Translations under genes and position numbers: made by a program
In this document: piece by piece, positions 1 to 10,269 of the stretch
Position numbering within the stretch: position 1 is the first letter of the stretch
Layout of the letters: the number at the start of each line of letters is the position of its first letter
Origin: Brooklawnia cerclae
GTDB lineage: Bacteria > Actinomycetota > Actinomycetes > Propionibacteriales > Propionibacteriaceae
DNA length: 64,000 bases
Assembly: GCF_011758645.1 (NCBI RefSeq)
Contig: NZ_JAAMOZ010000001.1
Coordinates: 248,001-312,000, forward strand
Direction of reading: 5' to 3'
The notes under the pieces: generated by a model
Databases searched by the model: none
What the model saw: the letters and a program-made list of their open reading frames with translations, nothing else
What the model was told of the DNA's origin: nothing

Positions 1-482
1 GCACCTTCGTCGCCGGCGTGCGGGAACTGGCCGCCGAGACCGGTGTGACCATCGCGGTCGAGAACATGTATCCGTGGCGTGGCCCCGGTGCGAGCCTGCA
101 GGCATATCTGCCCGGCTGGGATCCCACCGATCAGGATTTCGACGACCTCACCCTCGATCTGTCCCACGCGGCGACCGCGCGCGTCCGCGCCCTCGACTAC
201 GTCGACGCCTGGGGCCCGAGGTTGCGTCACGTGCACCTCACCGATGGGCTGGGGTCGGTCAAGGACGAGCACCTCTTCCCCGGTCAGGGCGCGCAGGACG
301 CCTGGGAGGTCGTCCGGACGCTGGCCGCGCACGGGTTCACCGGGCACGTCATCCATGAGATCAACACTCGACGGCTCACCCGGGACGAACGCGAGCTCCA
401 ACTCGGGGAGTGCCTGGCCGAGACCCGGCATCAGCTGGCGGCCGGCCGGCTCGAGGCCGCGAAGGCGGGGCGGAGGAGATGA
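1..482 (+). CDS. Sugar phosphate isomerase/epimerase family protein (5' truncated)
   Basis: The window opens inside this gene; the reading frame is open from base 3 and only the C-terminal ~159 residues are visible. The text ENMYPW, followed by an Asp-rich stretch, LDLSHAA and HVHLTDG, is the pattern of xylose-isomerase-like TIM barrels (AP endonuclease 2 fold), where Glu, Asp and His residues bind a divalent metal. The substrate cannot be told. The stop overlaps the next start (ATGA at 479), so it is translationally coupled to the proline dehydrogenase gene. A protein of this type lies near proC in mycobacteria as well. Confidence 0.8.
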   Translation, partial: TFVAGVRELAAETGVTIAVENMYPWRGPGASLQAYLPGWDPTDQDFDDLTLDLSHAATARVRALDYVDAWGPRLRHVHLTDGLGSVKDEHLFPGQGAQDAWEVVRTLAAHGFTGHVIHEINTRRLTRDERELQLGECLAETRHQLAAGRLEAAKAGRRR

Positions 483-1426
483 CCAGCCTCCTGGTGCACT
501 GGGCGGCCAGGGACGCCGTCCGCGAGGCGGCCATGTCGGCTCCCGCGGCGCGCGATCTGGTGAACCGGTACGTCGCCGGGCAGACGCTGGACGACCTCGT
601 GCCCGTGCTGCGCCTGCTGGCGAGCAGGGGCCTGCGCTTCAGCGTCGAGTACCTGGGCGTGCCCGTCGAGGTGCCCGCGGACGCCGCCCGGAACCTGCAG
701 GGCTATCTCGACCTGGTCCAGCGTCTGAGGGACGAGGGCATCGCCCCGGGAGCGGAGCTGTCGGTTCGGCTGGGCTGGCTCGGTCAGGAGTTGAGGGACG
801 AGGTGCTGGACGGCGGGCGCACCGGTGGTGAACTGGCGCTCGCCTACGCGCGGCTGGTGTGCCGGGCGAGCAGCAACGCCGGCGCCTTCGTCACGATCGA
901 CATGTCCCACCACGAGTTGGTGGACGGGACGCTGGCCATCTGGCGCGAACTGCATCAGGATCTGCCGGGCACCGGGATCACGCTGCAGGCCGCGCTGCGG
1001 CGCACCGAGGACGACGCGCGCGAGATCGCGATGCCGGGTGTCCGCGTCCGGTTGTGCAAGGGATCCTTCAGGGCGCCGAGGTCGGTGGCCCATCGTGGGA
1101 AGCACGATGTCGACCTGGCCTTCGTCCGCACCCTGAGGATGCTGATGTCGAGCCAGGCCGTGCCCCTGGTGGCCACCCATGATCCCCGGCTGGTGGCCAT
1201 ATCCGAGGAACTGATCAGACGCACCGGCCGCGCCGCCGACAGCTACGAGTTCCAGATGCTGTACGGCATCCGGCCGCTCGAGCAGCGCCGGCTGGTCGAC
1301 ATCGGCCACACCGCCCGGGTCTATGTGCCCTTCGGCCCCGGCTGGTACGACTACTACGTCCGCAACCTCGCGGAACGCCCGGCCAACACGGCGCTTTTCA
1401 TTCGCTCGATGCTGGGGAAGCGCTGA
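479..1426 (+). CDS. Proline dehydrogenase (single-domain, FAD)
   Basis: 315 residues. It should oxidise proline to pyrroline-5-carboxylate using FAD at the membrane. Family marks are a (beta/alpha)8 barrel with VRLCKGSF in the middle, YEFQMLYGIR, and a C-terminal block VYVPFGPGWYDYYVRNLAER in which the paired arginines of the family contact the substrate carboxylate. I chose the ATG at 479 because it overlaps the upstream stop as ATGA; a longer in-frame start at 410 would run deep into the previous gene. No P5C dehydrogenase is adjacent, but proC, which runs the opposite reaction, is 2 kb downstream. Confidence 0.88.
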   Translation: MTSLLVHWAARDAVREAAMSAPAARDLVNRYVAGQTLDDLVPVLRLLASRGLRFSVEYLGVPVEVPADAARNLQGYLDLVQRLRDEGIAPGAELSVRLGWLGQELRDEVLDGGRTGGELALAYARLVCRASSNAGAFVTIDMSHHELVDGTLAIWRELHQDLPGTGITLQAALRRTEDDAREIAMPGVRVRLCKGSFRAPRSVAHRGKHDVDLAFVRTLRMLMSSQAVPLVATHDPRLVAISEELIRRTGRAADSYEFQMLYGIRPLEQRRLVDIGHTARVYVPFGPGWYDYYVRNLAERPANTALFIRSMLGKR

Positions 1427-1427
1427 G

Positions 1428-2201
1428 GTGCCGGCCACCGCACGTGCCGACCGGCGCCGTCTGTTCGCCGAGACCATGATCGTCCTGGCCCTGTCCCTGG
1501 GGCGCTCGGCCGTGTACTCGGTGCTGAGCATCATCGAGCGGCTCACCCGCGAGACACGCCTGAGCGACCAGACGTCGACCATGAACAGTTCGGTGACCCC
1601 CGACCGGCCGTGGCTCGACTTCGCCTACCAGTTGGCCGAAAACCTGTTCCCCTTCGCCTACCCGATCCTGTGCCTCTACCTGGTGTGGCGCATCTGCCCG
1701 CCGAAGCCCTCGCCCTGGGCCTCGCTCGGCATCGACGGCAGCCGTCGCGGACGGGACGTCGCCTGGGGGGTTGGGCTGGCAGCCGCCATCGGTATCCCGG
1801 GGCTGGCGTTCTACCTGTTCGCCCGCTCGATCGGCATCAACACCAACGTCGTCCCGGCCAACCTCACCGAGGTGTGGTGGACGATCCCGATGTACTGCCT
1901 CGCGGCGTTCATGAACGGCGTGCTCGAAGAGGTGGTCATGATCGGCTACCTGTTCGCCCGCTGGAAGCAGTGCGGCTGGCGGATCGAGTCGATCATCGTC
2001 GTCAGCGCGCTGGTGCGCGGGAGCTACCACCTCTACCAGGGGTTCGGTGGGTTCATCGGCAACCTCGTGATGGGGCTTGCCATGGGGTGGTTCTACAAGA
2101 AGACCGGCCGACTGTGGCCGCTGATCATCGCTCACACACTGCTGGACGTGGCCGCTTTCGTCGGCTACTCGTTGCTCGCGGGAGTCGTGGGCTGGTTGTA
2201 G
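1428..2201 (+). CDS. CPBP family intramembrane metalloprotease
   Basis: 257 residues, GTG start one base after the proline dehydrogenase stop. There are several hydrophobic segments. The CPBP/Abi (CAAX protease-like) signature is visible in order: the EE pair in LEEVVMIGYLFAR, a central RGSYHLYQG with the His, and IIAHTLLD near the C terminus with the second conserved His and Asp. Such proteins cleave within the membrane or mature peptides. The substrate is unknown. It is likely co-transcribed with the proline dehydrogenase gene because of the tight spacing. Confidence 0.8.
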   Translation: MPATARADRRRLFAETMIVLALSLGRSAVYSVLSIIERLTRETRLSDQTSTMNSSVTPDRPWLDFAYQLAENLFPFAYPILCLYLVWRICPPKPSPWASLGIDGSRRGRDVAWGVGLAAAIGIPGLAFYLFARSIGINTNVVPANLTEVWWTIPMYCLAAFMNGVLEEVVMIGYLFARWKQCGWRIESIIVVSALVRGSYHLYQGFGGFIGNLVMGLAMGWFYKKTGRLWPLIIAHTLLDVAAFVGYSLLAGVVGWL

Positions 2202-2275
2202 GTCCTCGGTGCTGTCGCCCGGGGTGACAGGTCTGCCCGTGTGGGGACCACGACGAATACCACAAGAAAATCTGA

Positions 2276-3454
<1,179 letters not shown>

Positions 3455-3457
3455 GCC

Positions 3458-4273
3458 GTGGGCAACGAGACAGGTTCTGGGCAGGTGCTCGCCACGCCCG
3501 TCGCGATCGTCGGCGGTGGCGTGATGGGCTCGGCCATCGCCTCCGGCCTGGTCGCCCAGGGCTGGGTCGACGTAGCGGTGGTCGAGCGGATGGCGACTCG
3601 TCGGGAGCAGCTGGCGTCCGAGCCGGGGTTGCGGGTGACCGGTGAGGTCGCCGACGCGGTCCCGCGCGCCCGCGTGGTGGTGCTGGCCGTGAAGCCGAAG
3701 GACGCCGACGGCGCCCTGGACGGCCTGGCCCCCTTGCTGGCCGACGGGGCCCTGCTCATCTCGATATGCGCCGGCGTCACGCTCGCACGCCTGGCGTCCC
3801 ACCTTCCCGCCGGGATCCCGGCCATCCGGGTCATCCCGAACACGCCCGCCCAGATCGGGCAGGGCATGACCGCGGTCTCGCCGGGGCCGGATGTCTCGGA
3901 CGATCAGCTCGCCCTCGCGAACCGCCTGCTGGAGGCCGTGGGACGCACCGTCGTGCTGCCGGAGACCCTTCAGGACGCCGCGACCGCGGTCTCGGGATCG
4001 GGCCCGGCCTACGTCTTCTACCTGGCCGAGGCGATGATCGAGGCCGGGGTGCAGCTGGGGCTGACTCGCGCCGAGTCCACGGAGATGGTCGTGCAGACGA
4101 TCCTCGGGTCGGCGCAGTTGCTAGCGCTCGGCGAGCATCCGACGGTGCTCCGGGAACGAGTCACCTCGCCGGGAGGGACCACCGCGGCCGCGATCCGCCA
4201 GTTGGACGCCCACGCGACGCGTGCGGCGGTCGCCGATGCGATCCAGGCAGCCCACGACGTCAGTCGCGGATGA
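3458..4273 (+). CDS. proC: Pyrroline-5-carboxylate reductase
   Basis: 271 residues, GTG start. It catalyses the last step of proline synthesis, reducing P5C with NAD(P)H. The Rossmann motif VGGGVMGSAIASGL sits near the N terminus. The dimerisation domain carries the ProC signature around VSGSGPAYVFYLAEAMIEAG and the C-terminal TSPGGTTAAAI. Its start is 3 bp after the asd stop. The order proC then bS22 also occurs in mycobacteria. Confidence 0.95.
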   Translation: MGNETGSGQVLATPVAIVGGGVMGSAIASGLVAQGWVDVAVVERMATRREQLASEPGLRVTGEVADAVPRARVVVLAVKPKDADGALDGLAPLLADGALLISICAGVTLARLASHLPAGIPAIRVIPNTPAQIGQGMTAVSPGPDVSDDQLALANRLLEAVGRTVVLPETLQDAATAVSGSGPAYVFYLAEAMIEAGVQLGLTRAESTEMVVQTILGSAQLLALGEHPTVLRERVTSPGGTTAAAIRQLDAHATRAAVADAIQAAHDVSRG

Positions 4274-4437
4274 GTGCGGCCGAAGCACAGATCGATCGTC
4301 CGCGGGGCCGTATCCGCGTGTCATCGTCGGTTTCCCTATCAATCAGTCCGGCGCTAAACTAACCGAGTTGCGGTCATGCCGCACGTTCGTCGTCCCGTAT
4401 TCATCTGCGGGTTATCAAGAGTTCGAGAGGTTCACAG

Positions 4438-4539
4438 GTGGGATCGGTCATCAAGAAGCGCCGCAAGCGCATGGCGAAGAAGAAGCACCGCAAGCTTTTG
4501 AAGAAGACGCGTATTCAGCGTCGCCGCGCAGGGCGCTGA
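4438..4539 (+). CDS. Small ribosomal subunit protein bS22
   Basis: A 33-residue, extremely basic protein starting [19 protein letters not shown] and ending RRAGR. This is the actinobacterial 30S subunit protein bS22 (AURKAIP1/COX24 domain), which lies near the decoding region of the ribosome. The GTG start at 4438 follows a long leader after proC. Length and sequence fit the mycobacterial protein closely. The gene is easily missed because it is so short. Mycobacteria place a small helix-turn-helix gene between proC and this one; I see no clear equivalent here. Confidence 0.92.
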   Translation: MGSVIKKRRKRMAKKKHRKLLKKTRIQRRRAGR

Positions 4540-4650
4540 CCCTCCAGGGTTGATCCATTCCTCGCAAATGGATGAGAGCGGGTCGTGCCGTCCCATGTGC
4601 TGGTTCGGGGGGCCGTAGTCGTTCGTCGATGGTTGCCTGAAGGAGATGTC

Positions 4651-6255
4651 GTGAGCCACCACCAACCGGCCGTAGCGCTGGCCGAGTGTGATGAGTCCGC
4701 GTTGGACCCGCTGGACGGTGGCCCGAGGCGTCCGGCATCCGGCTACGTCGTCTTCGTCGGAGTCGGTATGGGTGGGCCGCTCCAGCTCACCTTGGCGGCG
4801 GTCAAGGTGATCGCCGAGGCCGACGTCCTGGTCTGCAATCCCGGCGTGGACGAGGGGCTCCTGTCCGAGCCCGAGGTCACGGTGCGTCCTCGCACCCTCG
4901 TGTTGACCGCCGACGAACGCCCCGACCTCGAGAAGGTGGCCGGCTTCGCCAAGAGCGGGAGCACGGTCGTCTGGCTCGTCACGGGTGACCCGCTGGTCGA
5001 TGGTGAGGCGGCCCCGCTGGCGGCGGCCCTGCGAGATCTCGGCTGCAGTATCGACATGGTGCCGGGCCTGGCTCGTGCGACGCTGGCGACGACGTTGGCC
5101 GGCGTCCAACTGGGACCGGAAAGCCTTCTCTCCTCGGCTCCGGGGGCGGTGCACGCCAATCAGTCGGTCGTCGCGCTCGTCACCACGGACCAGCTCGAGG
5201 AGCTTACCGATCGCGCCCTCGGCTCCGGTTGGTCACCCGAGGAACCGACCCTGCTGACCCTCGGCTACGCGTCGAGGGCGCAACGATCCATCGAGACGAC
5301 CCTCGCGCATCTTCCGGAAGCCGCCGCGGATGCGGACGACTCCAACGCGGCAGTCGTGATCGGGCCCGCCGCACACCGCGACCCGGCGCTCAACTGGTTC
5401 GAGTCGAAACCCCTGTTCGGATGGCGCGTCCTCGTCCCCCGGACGAAGGGCCTGTCGGGTGTGCTGGAGCGGCGGCTGGAACAGCACGGCGCCACACCGG
5501 TGCAGGTGCCGACCATCTCGGTCGAGCCGCCGCGCAACCCGCAGCCGATGGAACGGGCCATCCAAGGGCTGGTCGACGGCAGGTTCCAGTGGATCATCTT
5601 CAACTCCGCCAATGCCGTGCGCGCCGTCACGGAGCGGCTGGCCGCTTTCGGGCTGGACGCGCGGGCCTTCTCGGGTCTGCGCATCGCGTCGGTGGGCAGC
5701 CAGACCCGGTACGCGCTCAAGAGCTGGGGCATCATCCCCGATCTGGTGCCCGAGGGCGAACAGCGCAGTGAGGCGCTGGCTGCTGAGTTCCCCGCGTTCG
5801 ACGAGGTGCTCGACCCCATCAACCGCATCTTCCTCCCGAGGGCCGACATCGCCGTCGAGGCCCTGGCATCGAGTCTCAACGAACTCGGCTGGGAGGTCGA
5901 GGACGTGACCGCCTACCGCACCGTGCGCGCCGCGCCCCCTCCGGCCGACGTGCGCGAAGGCATCAAAGGTGGACGATTCGACGCCGTCGTCTTCAGCAGC
6001 GCGAGCACGGTGCGGAACATGGTCGGTATCGCGGGCAAGCCGCACCCCGACACGATCATCGCGGCCATCGGCCCGGCCACGGTCGCGGCATGCGAGGAGC
6101 ACGGCCTGCGAGTGGACGCGGTGAGCGAGCGTCCGGGCATGATCGATCTCGTCGATGCCCTCGCCGACTTCGCGGCCCACCGCCGCGATGATCTCGTCGC
6201 TCGTGGTGAGCCCGTTCGACGTCCCTCACAGCGTCGCGCGCGTCGGCACAAGTAG
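4651..6255 (+). CDS. hemD: Uroporphyrinogen-III synthase with N-terminal SUMT-like domain
   Basis: 534 residues. The C-terminal half (from about residue 255) is HemD, which closes hydroxymethylbilane to uroporphyrinogen III; GWRVLVPRTKG and WIIFNSANAVRA are typical. The N-terminal half resembles uroporphyrinogen-III C-methyltransferase, but key loops are changed: the usual VGAGPGD is VGVGMGG, and the usual GGDPF loop is TGDPL. Methyl transfer is therefore doubtful. Such altered SUMT domains are common in actinobacterial HemD. I chose the GTG at 4651 because AGGAG lies 6 bases upstream. Other haem genes are outside the window. Confidence 0.88.
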   Translation: MSHHQPAVALAECDESALDPLDGGPRRPASGYVVFVGVGMGGPLQLTLAAVKVIAEADVLVCNPGVDEGLLSEPEVTVRPRTLVLTADERPDLEKVAGFAKSGSTVVWLVTGDPLVDGEAAPLAAALRDLGCSIDMVPGLARATLATTLAGVQLGPESLLSSAPGAVHANQSVVALVTTDQLEELTDRALGSGWSPEEPTLLTLGYASRAQRSIETTLAHLPEAAADADDSNAAVVIGPAAHRDPALNWFESKPLFGWRVLVPRTKGLSGVLERRLEQHGATPVQVPTISVEPPRNPQPMERAIQGLVDGRFQWIIFNSANAVRAVTERLAAFGLDARAFSGLRIASVGSQTRYALKSWGIIPDLVPEGEQRSEALAAEFPAFDEVLDPINRIFLPRADIAVEALASSLNELGWEVEDVTAYRTVRAAPPPADVREGIKGGRFDAVVFSSASTVRNMVGIAGKPHPDTIIAAIGPATVAACEEHGLRVDAVSERPGMIDLVDALADFAAHRRDDLVARGEPVRRPSQRRARRHK

Positions 6256-6262
6256 TCCTCCC

Positions 6263-6303
6263 CGACCGAGGCCGGTATCCGTGGAGGTCTGCTGCCTCGG
6301 TCG
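6263..6303 (+). terminator. Stem-loop after hemD
   Basis: A perfect 10-bp inverted repeat (6263-6272 and 6294-6303) with a 21-base loop lies 7 bases after the hemD stop. No T-run follows, as is common in high-G+C actinobacteria. Terminator function is inferred. Confidence 0.45.
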
Positions 6304-6461
6304 TGACAGAACTTCCGCAAGCCTGGGGTGATCTTCCTCGTGATCTCAGTGCCGCTGTGGTCAGGACCGACTTCGGCGCGGTTCCGGGAAGGATGGTCAC
6401 GAGTCGGCATCGGGCCCCGTGTGCTTGGCGGGCTGCCGCGGGCTCTGGGTAAGCTGCCAGA

Positions 6462-7148
6462 GTGGAGCCCAACGAAACCGCCGCCCCCGCGAGTCCTCCC
6501 GTCAGCCAGGTGCATCTCGTCCGGCACGGAGAGGTGCGCAACCCCACCGGAATCCTCTACGGGCGCCTGCCCGGCTACCACCTGTCGGACAACGGGCGTG
6601 CCATGGCCACCCGGCTCGGCGAATGGTTCGCGAACATCCCCCTGGCCGAGCTGAGGACCAGCCCTCTCGAACGCGCCCAAGAGACGATGGAGCCGATCGC
6701 AGGCCTTCACCCCGAGACGCCCGTGACACTGGACGATCGGCTCATCGAGGCGGACAACCGCCTTGCCGGTCAGGTGTTCGGCAGGCACAGCCGTGCTCTG
6801 TTCGACCCGAGGAACCTTCGCTACTACGTGAACCCACTGCGGCCGTCGTGGGGCGAACCGTATGCCGACATCGCGAGCCGGATGGCCGAGGCGGTCACCG
6901 AGGTGGGCCGGCGCCTGGCCCCAGGTGAGCAGGCGGTGCTCGTCAGCCACCAACTGCCGATCTGGTCGCTGCGGCTCTACGCCGAAGGCCGCAGGCTCGC
7001 CCACGATCCCAGGAAACGCCAGTGCACGCTCGGCAGCGTCACCACGTTCCGGTTCGCCGGTGGCAGGCTGGTTGGTGTCACCTACGCGGAGCCCGCTCGG
7101 GACCTGCTCCGTGACAAGCCGCATCGGGCGTTCTCGTCCGGCACATGA
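6462..7148 (+). CDS. Histidine phosphatase family protein
   Basis: 228 residues, GTG start. HLVRHGEV near residue 20 is the RHG phospho-acceptor motif of the phosphoglycerate mutase-like superfamily; TSPLERAQET carries the second Arg, the acid is probably in the loop around residue 85, and SHQLPIW carries the second catalytic His. The substrate is not evident. The stop overlaps the longer possible start of the next reading frame. Confidence 0.82.
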   Translation: MEPNETAAPASPPVSQVHLVRHGEVRNPTGILYGRLPGYHLSDNGRAMATRLGEWFANIPLAELRTSPLERAQETMEPIAGLHPETPVTLDDRLIEADNRLAGQVFGRHSRALFDPRNLRYYVNPLRPSWGEPYADIASRMAEAVTEVGRRLAPGEQAVLVSHQLPIWSLRLYAEGRRLAHDPRKRQCTLGSVTTFRFAGGRLVGVTYAEPARDLLRDKPHRAFSSGT

Positions 7149-7195
7149 CGATGGGTCGTTCCAGCGGGACGAGCCCCAGGAGAAGGAGGACACCA

Positions 7196-8680
7196 GTGGG
7201 CACTTCGGCGCGGGAGGGCAACCGGGTCGGGCATGTCGATCTCGCCATCATCGGGTCCGGCTCGGGCCTCAGCCTCATCGACGACGACATCGACGGCTGG
7301 CGCATCGCGCTGATCGACAACGGCGTCGGGCCGACGGATGCGTTCGGCGGCACCTGCCTCAATGCCGGCTGTATCCCGACGAAAATGCTCGCGATGCCCG
7401 CTCGGTATGCCGTGGCCCCGGCTCAGGCCCGTGCGGTCGACGTGAACCTGAGCTTCCGGGGCGCCGACTTCGCCGCGCTGCAGGCCCGCGTCTTCGGTCG
7501 CACGGACGCCATCGCCGCCTCCGGGCTGGCTGGTCTCGTGGCACGCCCCAACGTGAGCGTCCTCCACGGCGCAGCCACCTTCATCGACGCGCACACCCTG
7601 CACGTCGCGGGCCAGACCTTCACGGCCGATCGCATCGTCCTGGCAGCCGGGTCGCGTCCCCGTCTGCTGGACGCGCCCGGCTTCGACGAGCCCTATCTGG
7701 GGGCCTTCGTCCACACGTCTGAGTCGATCATGCGTGTGCCGCAACTGCCCAAGCGGCTGATCATCATCGGCGGCGGCACCGAGGCGGTGGAGTTCGGGCA
7801 TATCTTCTCGGGGTTGGGAAGCCAGGTCGCGATCATCGCCCGCCGGGATTCGCTGCTGCGGGCCTTCGATCCCGATGTCGCCGCGGCCGTGACGGCCGCG
7901 CTGGGGGAGCGCGTCGTGCTGCGGCTCAACCAGCAGGCGACGGGCCTCGAACCCGACGACGACGGCGGCGTGGTGCTGACGACCCAGGACCCGGACGGCA
8001 TCGAGTACAGCTATGCGGCCGATGCCGTGCTGGTCTGCGCCGGTCGTATTCCCAACGGTGACCAACTGCATCTCGAGCGGGCCGGTGTGGAGGTGGACGA
8101 CGAAGGCTTCGTCCGCACCGACGAGCACTTGCGCACCACCGCCGCCCACATCTGGGCCCTCGGTGACATCTGCAACCGGCACATGCTGAAACACCTGGCC
8201 AACGCGCAGGCGAGGGTCGTCAAGCGCAACCTGCTCGCCGAGCGGGACGGCGGTGCCCTGGTCGCGAGCGACGAGCGTTTCGTCCCCCAGGGAGTCTTCG
8301 GCCTGCCGGAGGTGGCCACCGTCGGGGCGACCGCGGCAGAGCTGGAGCGCGCCGGCACACCGTTCGTCGCCTACACGCACAAGTACGGCTGGACCGCCTA
8401 CGGCTGGGCGATCGCCGACGAGAACCACTTCGTGAAACTCCTCGGCGACCCCGAGTCGGGCAGGCTGCTCGGCGCTCACATCGTCGGCCCGGAGGCCACC
8501 AGCCTGATCCAGCCGCTCATCCAGGGCATGAGTTTCGGGCAGGACGCGTCCACCATCGCCCGCGGCCAGTACTGGATTCATCCCGCCCCCACCGAGGTGG
8601 TCGAGAACGCATTGCTCGGCCTCGATCGGGCGATCGCCGAGCACCGTCGCGCCGGAGAGGCCCCCGGCACGGCGATATGA
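7196..8680 (+). CDS. mtr: Mycothione reductase
   Basis: 494 residues. It is a class I flavoprotein disulfide reductase with the redox pair in GGTCLNAGCIPTKM, an FAD-binding IGSGSG near the N terminus, a second nucleotide motif IIGGGTEAVEFG, and HPAPTEVVENA holding the catalytic His near the C terminus. The altered Gly motif and the context of other mycothiol genes in the window favour mycothione reductase, which keeps mycothiol reduced with NADPH, over glutathione or lipoamide reductases. I chose the GTG at 7196 because AAGGAGGA lies 5 bases upstream; an ATG at 7145 has no such site. Confidence 0.87.
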   Translation: MGTSAREGNRVGHVDLAIIGSGSGLSLIDDDIDGWRIALIDNGVGPTDAFGGTCLNAGCIPTKMLAMPARYAVAPAQARAVDVNLSFRGADFAALQARVFGRTDAIAASGLAGLVARPNVSVLHGAATFIDAHTLHVAGQTFTADRIVLAAGSRPRLLDAPGFDEPYLGAFVHTSESIMRVPQLPKRLIIIGGGTEAVEFGHIFSGLGSQVAIIARRDSLLRAFDPDVAAAVTAALGERVVLRLNQQATGLEPDDDGGVVLTTQDPDGIEYSYAADAVLVCAGRIPNGDQLHLERAGVEVDDEGFVRTDEHLRTTAAHIWALGDICNRHMLKHLANAQARVVKRNLLAERDGGALVASDERFVPQGVFGLPEVATVGATAAELERAGTPFVAYTHKYGWTAYGWAIADENHFVKLLGDPESGRLLGAHIVGPEATSLIQPLIQGMSFGQDASTIARGQYWIHPAPTEVVENALLGLDRAIAEHRRAGEAPGTAI

Positions 8681-9879
8681 CCCGCGGATCGGGCGCGCGG
8701 ATCGCGGCCGCCACGGCGGCTGCGAGTCTCGTGCTGGCCGGTTGCGCACAGCCCCCGGGCGGGACGCCGTCGACCGGCGTGCCGACGTCCCCCGGATCGG
8801 CGGTCACCCCGACCGTGTCGTCCCCGACTCCCAGCCCGACGCCACATGTCGCCTGCCTGACCGAGGCACAGCAGCTCAGCCAGGCCGACCAGGTCGGCCA
8901 GCTCTACATGGAGGGGGTCGCGGCGGGTGTGACGGTCGACCAGGCCGCAGAAGACCTCGCGGCCGGCAGTGCGGGCTCGGTGATCCTGGTGGGCGATCGC
9001 ACCGACGGCCTGGCCGCAACGGCTCAGTTCGTCGAACAGCTTCAGGCAGCCGTCCCCGGTGAGCCCCTGCTCATCGCCGTCGACCAGGAAGGCGGAGCCG
9101 TGCAGCGCCTCCGGGGCGAGGGGTTCAGCGACATCCCGGCCGCTGCTGAGCAGGGACAATGGGCGGACGCCGACCTGGGCTCAGCCTGGCGTACGTGGGG
9201 CTCCGAACTGGGCGAGGCGGGTGCGAACATCGACCTGGCACCGGTGGCCGACGTCGTGCCGGCCGACCAGGTGCCCTACAACGCGGCCATCGGGCAGCTG
9301 CAGCGGGGCTACGGGGACGACCCGGCGGTGGTCGCCGCGAAGGTCACCCAGGTCGTCGAGGGCCTCGGCGACGCCGGGGTGGCGAGCAGTGTCAAACACT
9401 TCCCCGGGCTCGGGCAGGTGCCGGAGAACACGGACGACGCGATCGGCCGGGACCAGGTGAGCACCCTGACCGACGACGAGCTGGTTTCCTTCGAGCAGGC
9501 GATCGAAGCCGGTGCGAACTCGGTGATGGTGTCGTCCGCGATCTACACACAGGTCGACCCCGACCACCCGGCGGTGTTCTCGCAGACGATCGTGACCGGC
9601 ATCCTGCGGCAGCGGATGGGCTTCGACGGTGTGGTGATCTCGGACGACCTGGGCGTCGCGGCCGCTGTGGCGGACTACCCGGCCGACCAGCGGGGGACGA
9701 TGTTCCTGCGTGCGGGTGGCGATCTCGTGGTGGCGGTGGATCCTGACGCGGTTCAGGCGATGATCGCCGGGACGCTGGCCGAGGCTCAGGCCGATCCCTC
9801 GTTCGCCGATGAACTCGCCGTGAAGGCCGCTCGCGTCCTCGCCCTGAAGCAGGAGATCGGGCTGCTCTCCTGCGCGTGA
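8677..9879 (+). CDS. Glycoside hydrolase family 3 lipoprotein (NagZ-like)
   Basis: 400 residues, start overlapping the upstream stop (ATGA). A lipoprotein signal ends in LVLAGC, followed by a Pro/Thr/Ser-rich linker to about residue 55, so the enzyme should be anchored outside the membrane. The GH3 barrel shows AVDQEGGAVQRL, KHFPGLG and the nucleophile region ISDDLG. The Asp/His dyad found in canonical NagZ after KHFPGHG is not obvious: the loop reads ENTDDAIG. Activity on beta-N-acetylglucosaminides of the wall is likely but unproven. Confidence 0.82.
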   Translation: MTRGSGARIAAATAAASLVLAGCAQPPGGTPSTGVPTSPGSAVTPTVSSPTPSPTPHVACLTEAQQLSQADQVGQLYMEGVAAGVTVDQAAEDLAAGSAGSVILVGDRTDGLAATAQFVEQLQAAVPGEPLLIAVDQEGGAVQRLRGEGFSDIPAAAEQGQWADADLGSAWRTWGSELGEAGANIDLAPVADVVPADQVPYNAAIGQLQRGYGDDPAVVAAKVTQVVEGLGDAGVASSVKHFPGLGQVPENTDDAIGRDQVSTLTDDELVSFEQAIEAGANSVMVSSAIYTQVDPDHPAVFSQTIVTGILRQRMGFDGVVISDDLGVAAAVADYPADQRGTMFLRAGGDLVVAVDPDAVQAMIAGTLAEAQADPSFADELAVKAARVLALKQEIGLLSCA

Positions 9880-9917
9880 TCCGGCGGGTCGCGGTTGCAG
9901 CGGCCGGGGTTACGTTG

Positions 9918-10005
9918 CGGTTCAACTCGGTTCAACTCAGCTCAGTTCGGTCTGGTTCGGTTCTCGGTCTGGTTCGGTTCGGTTCAGGTTGGTTCGGTCG
10001 GTCGG
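9918..10005. repeat. GGTTC-type simple sequence repeat
   Basis: About 88 bases made largely of GGTTC, GGTTCAACTC and GGTCTGGTTC units in imperfect array, starting 39 bases after the GH3 stop. This may be a slippage-prone tract; no function is evident. Confidence 0.75.
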
Positions 10006-10009
10006 GGGC

Positions 10010-10128
10010 GGGCTGGTGCTGGAGGGCTCGTCCCGGAGCCCTTGTGGTCGGCCGAGCAGGCGGGTTTCGTGGGGCGGGGGGCGGGTTCTCACAGATAGGC
10101 TCCGGGACGAGCCCTCCAGCACTAGCCC
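10010..10128. repeat. Inverted-repeat element A (REPIN/MITE-like)
   Basis: Arms of 31 bp, 10010-10040 and 10098-10128, are complementary with one mismatch; 25 bp of them (10016-10040 and 10098-10122) match perfectly. The spacer is 57 bases. The arm core GCTGGTGC-T-GGAGGG...CCCGGA is closely related to element B at 10555-10673, so these are two copies of one family. It could also act as a terminator for the GH3 gene. Confidence 0.8.
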
Positions 10129-10212
10129 TTGGCGGAGCCTCCAGCACTAGCCCTTGGCGGAGCCTCCAGCACTAGCCCTTGGCGGAGCCTCCAGCACCAG
10201 CCCTTGGCGGAG
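10113..10212. repeat. Four tandem 25-bp repeats
   Basis: Head-to-tail units of exactly 25 bp at 10113-10137, 10138-10162, 10163-10187 and 10188-10212. The first three are identical and the fourth differs at one base. The unit starts inside the right arm of element A, so the array looks like an amplification of that arm tip. There are no spacers, so it is not CRISPR. Confidence 0.9.
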
Positions 10213-10269
10213 CCCTCCCAGCGGCCGCCCAGTGGCTGCTCGGGCCCAGCTACGGCCCGAACCCGGTCT

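Noticed and set aside
10113-10212. Possible CRISPR array
   Set aside because: The 25-bp units are contiguous with no spacers, and no cas gene is near.
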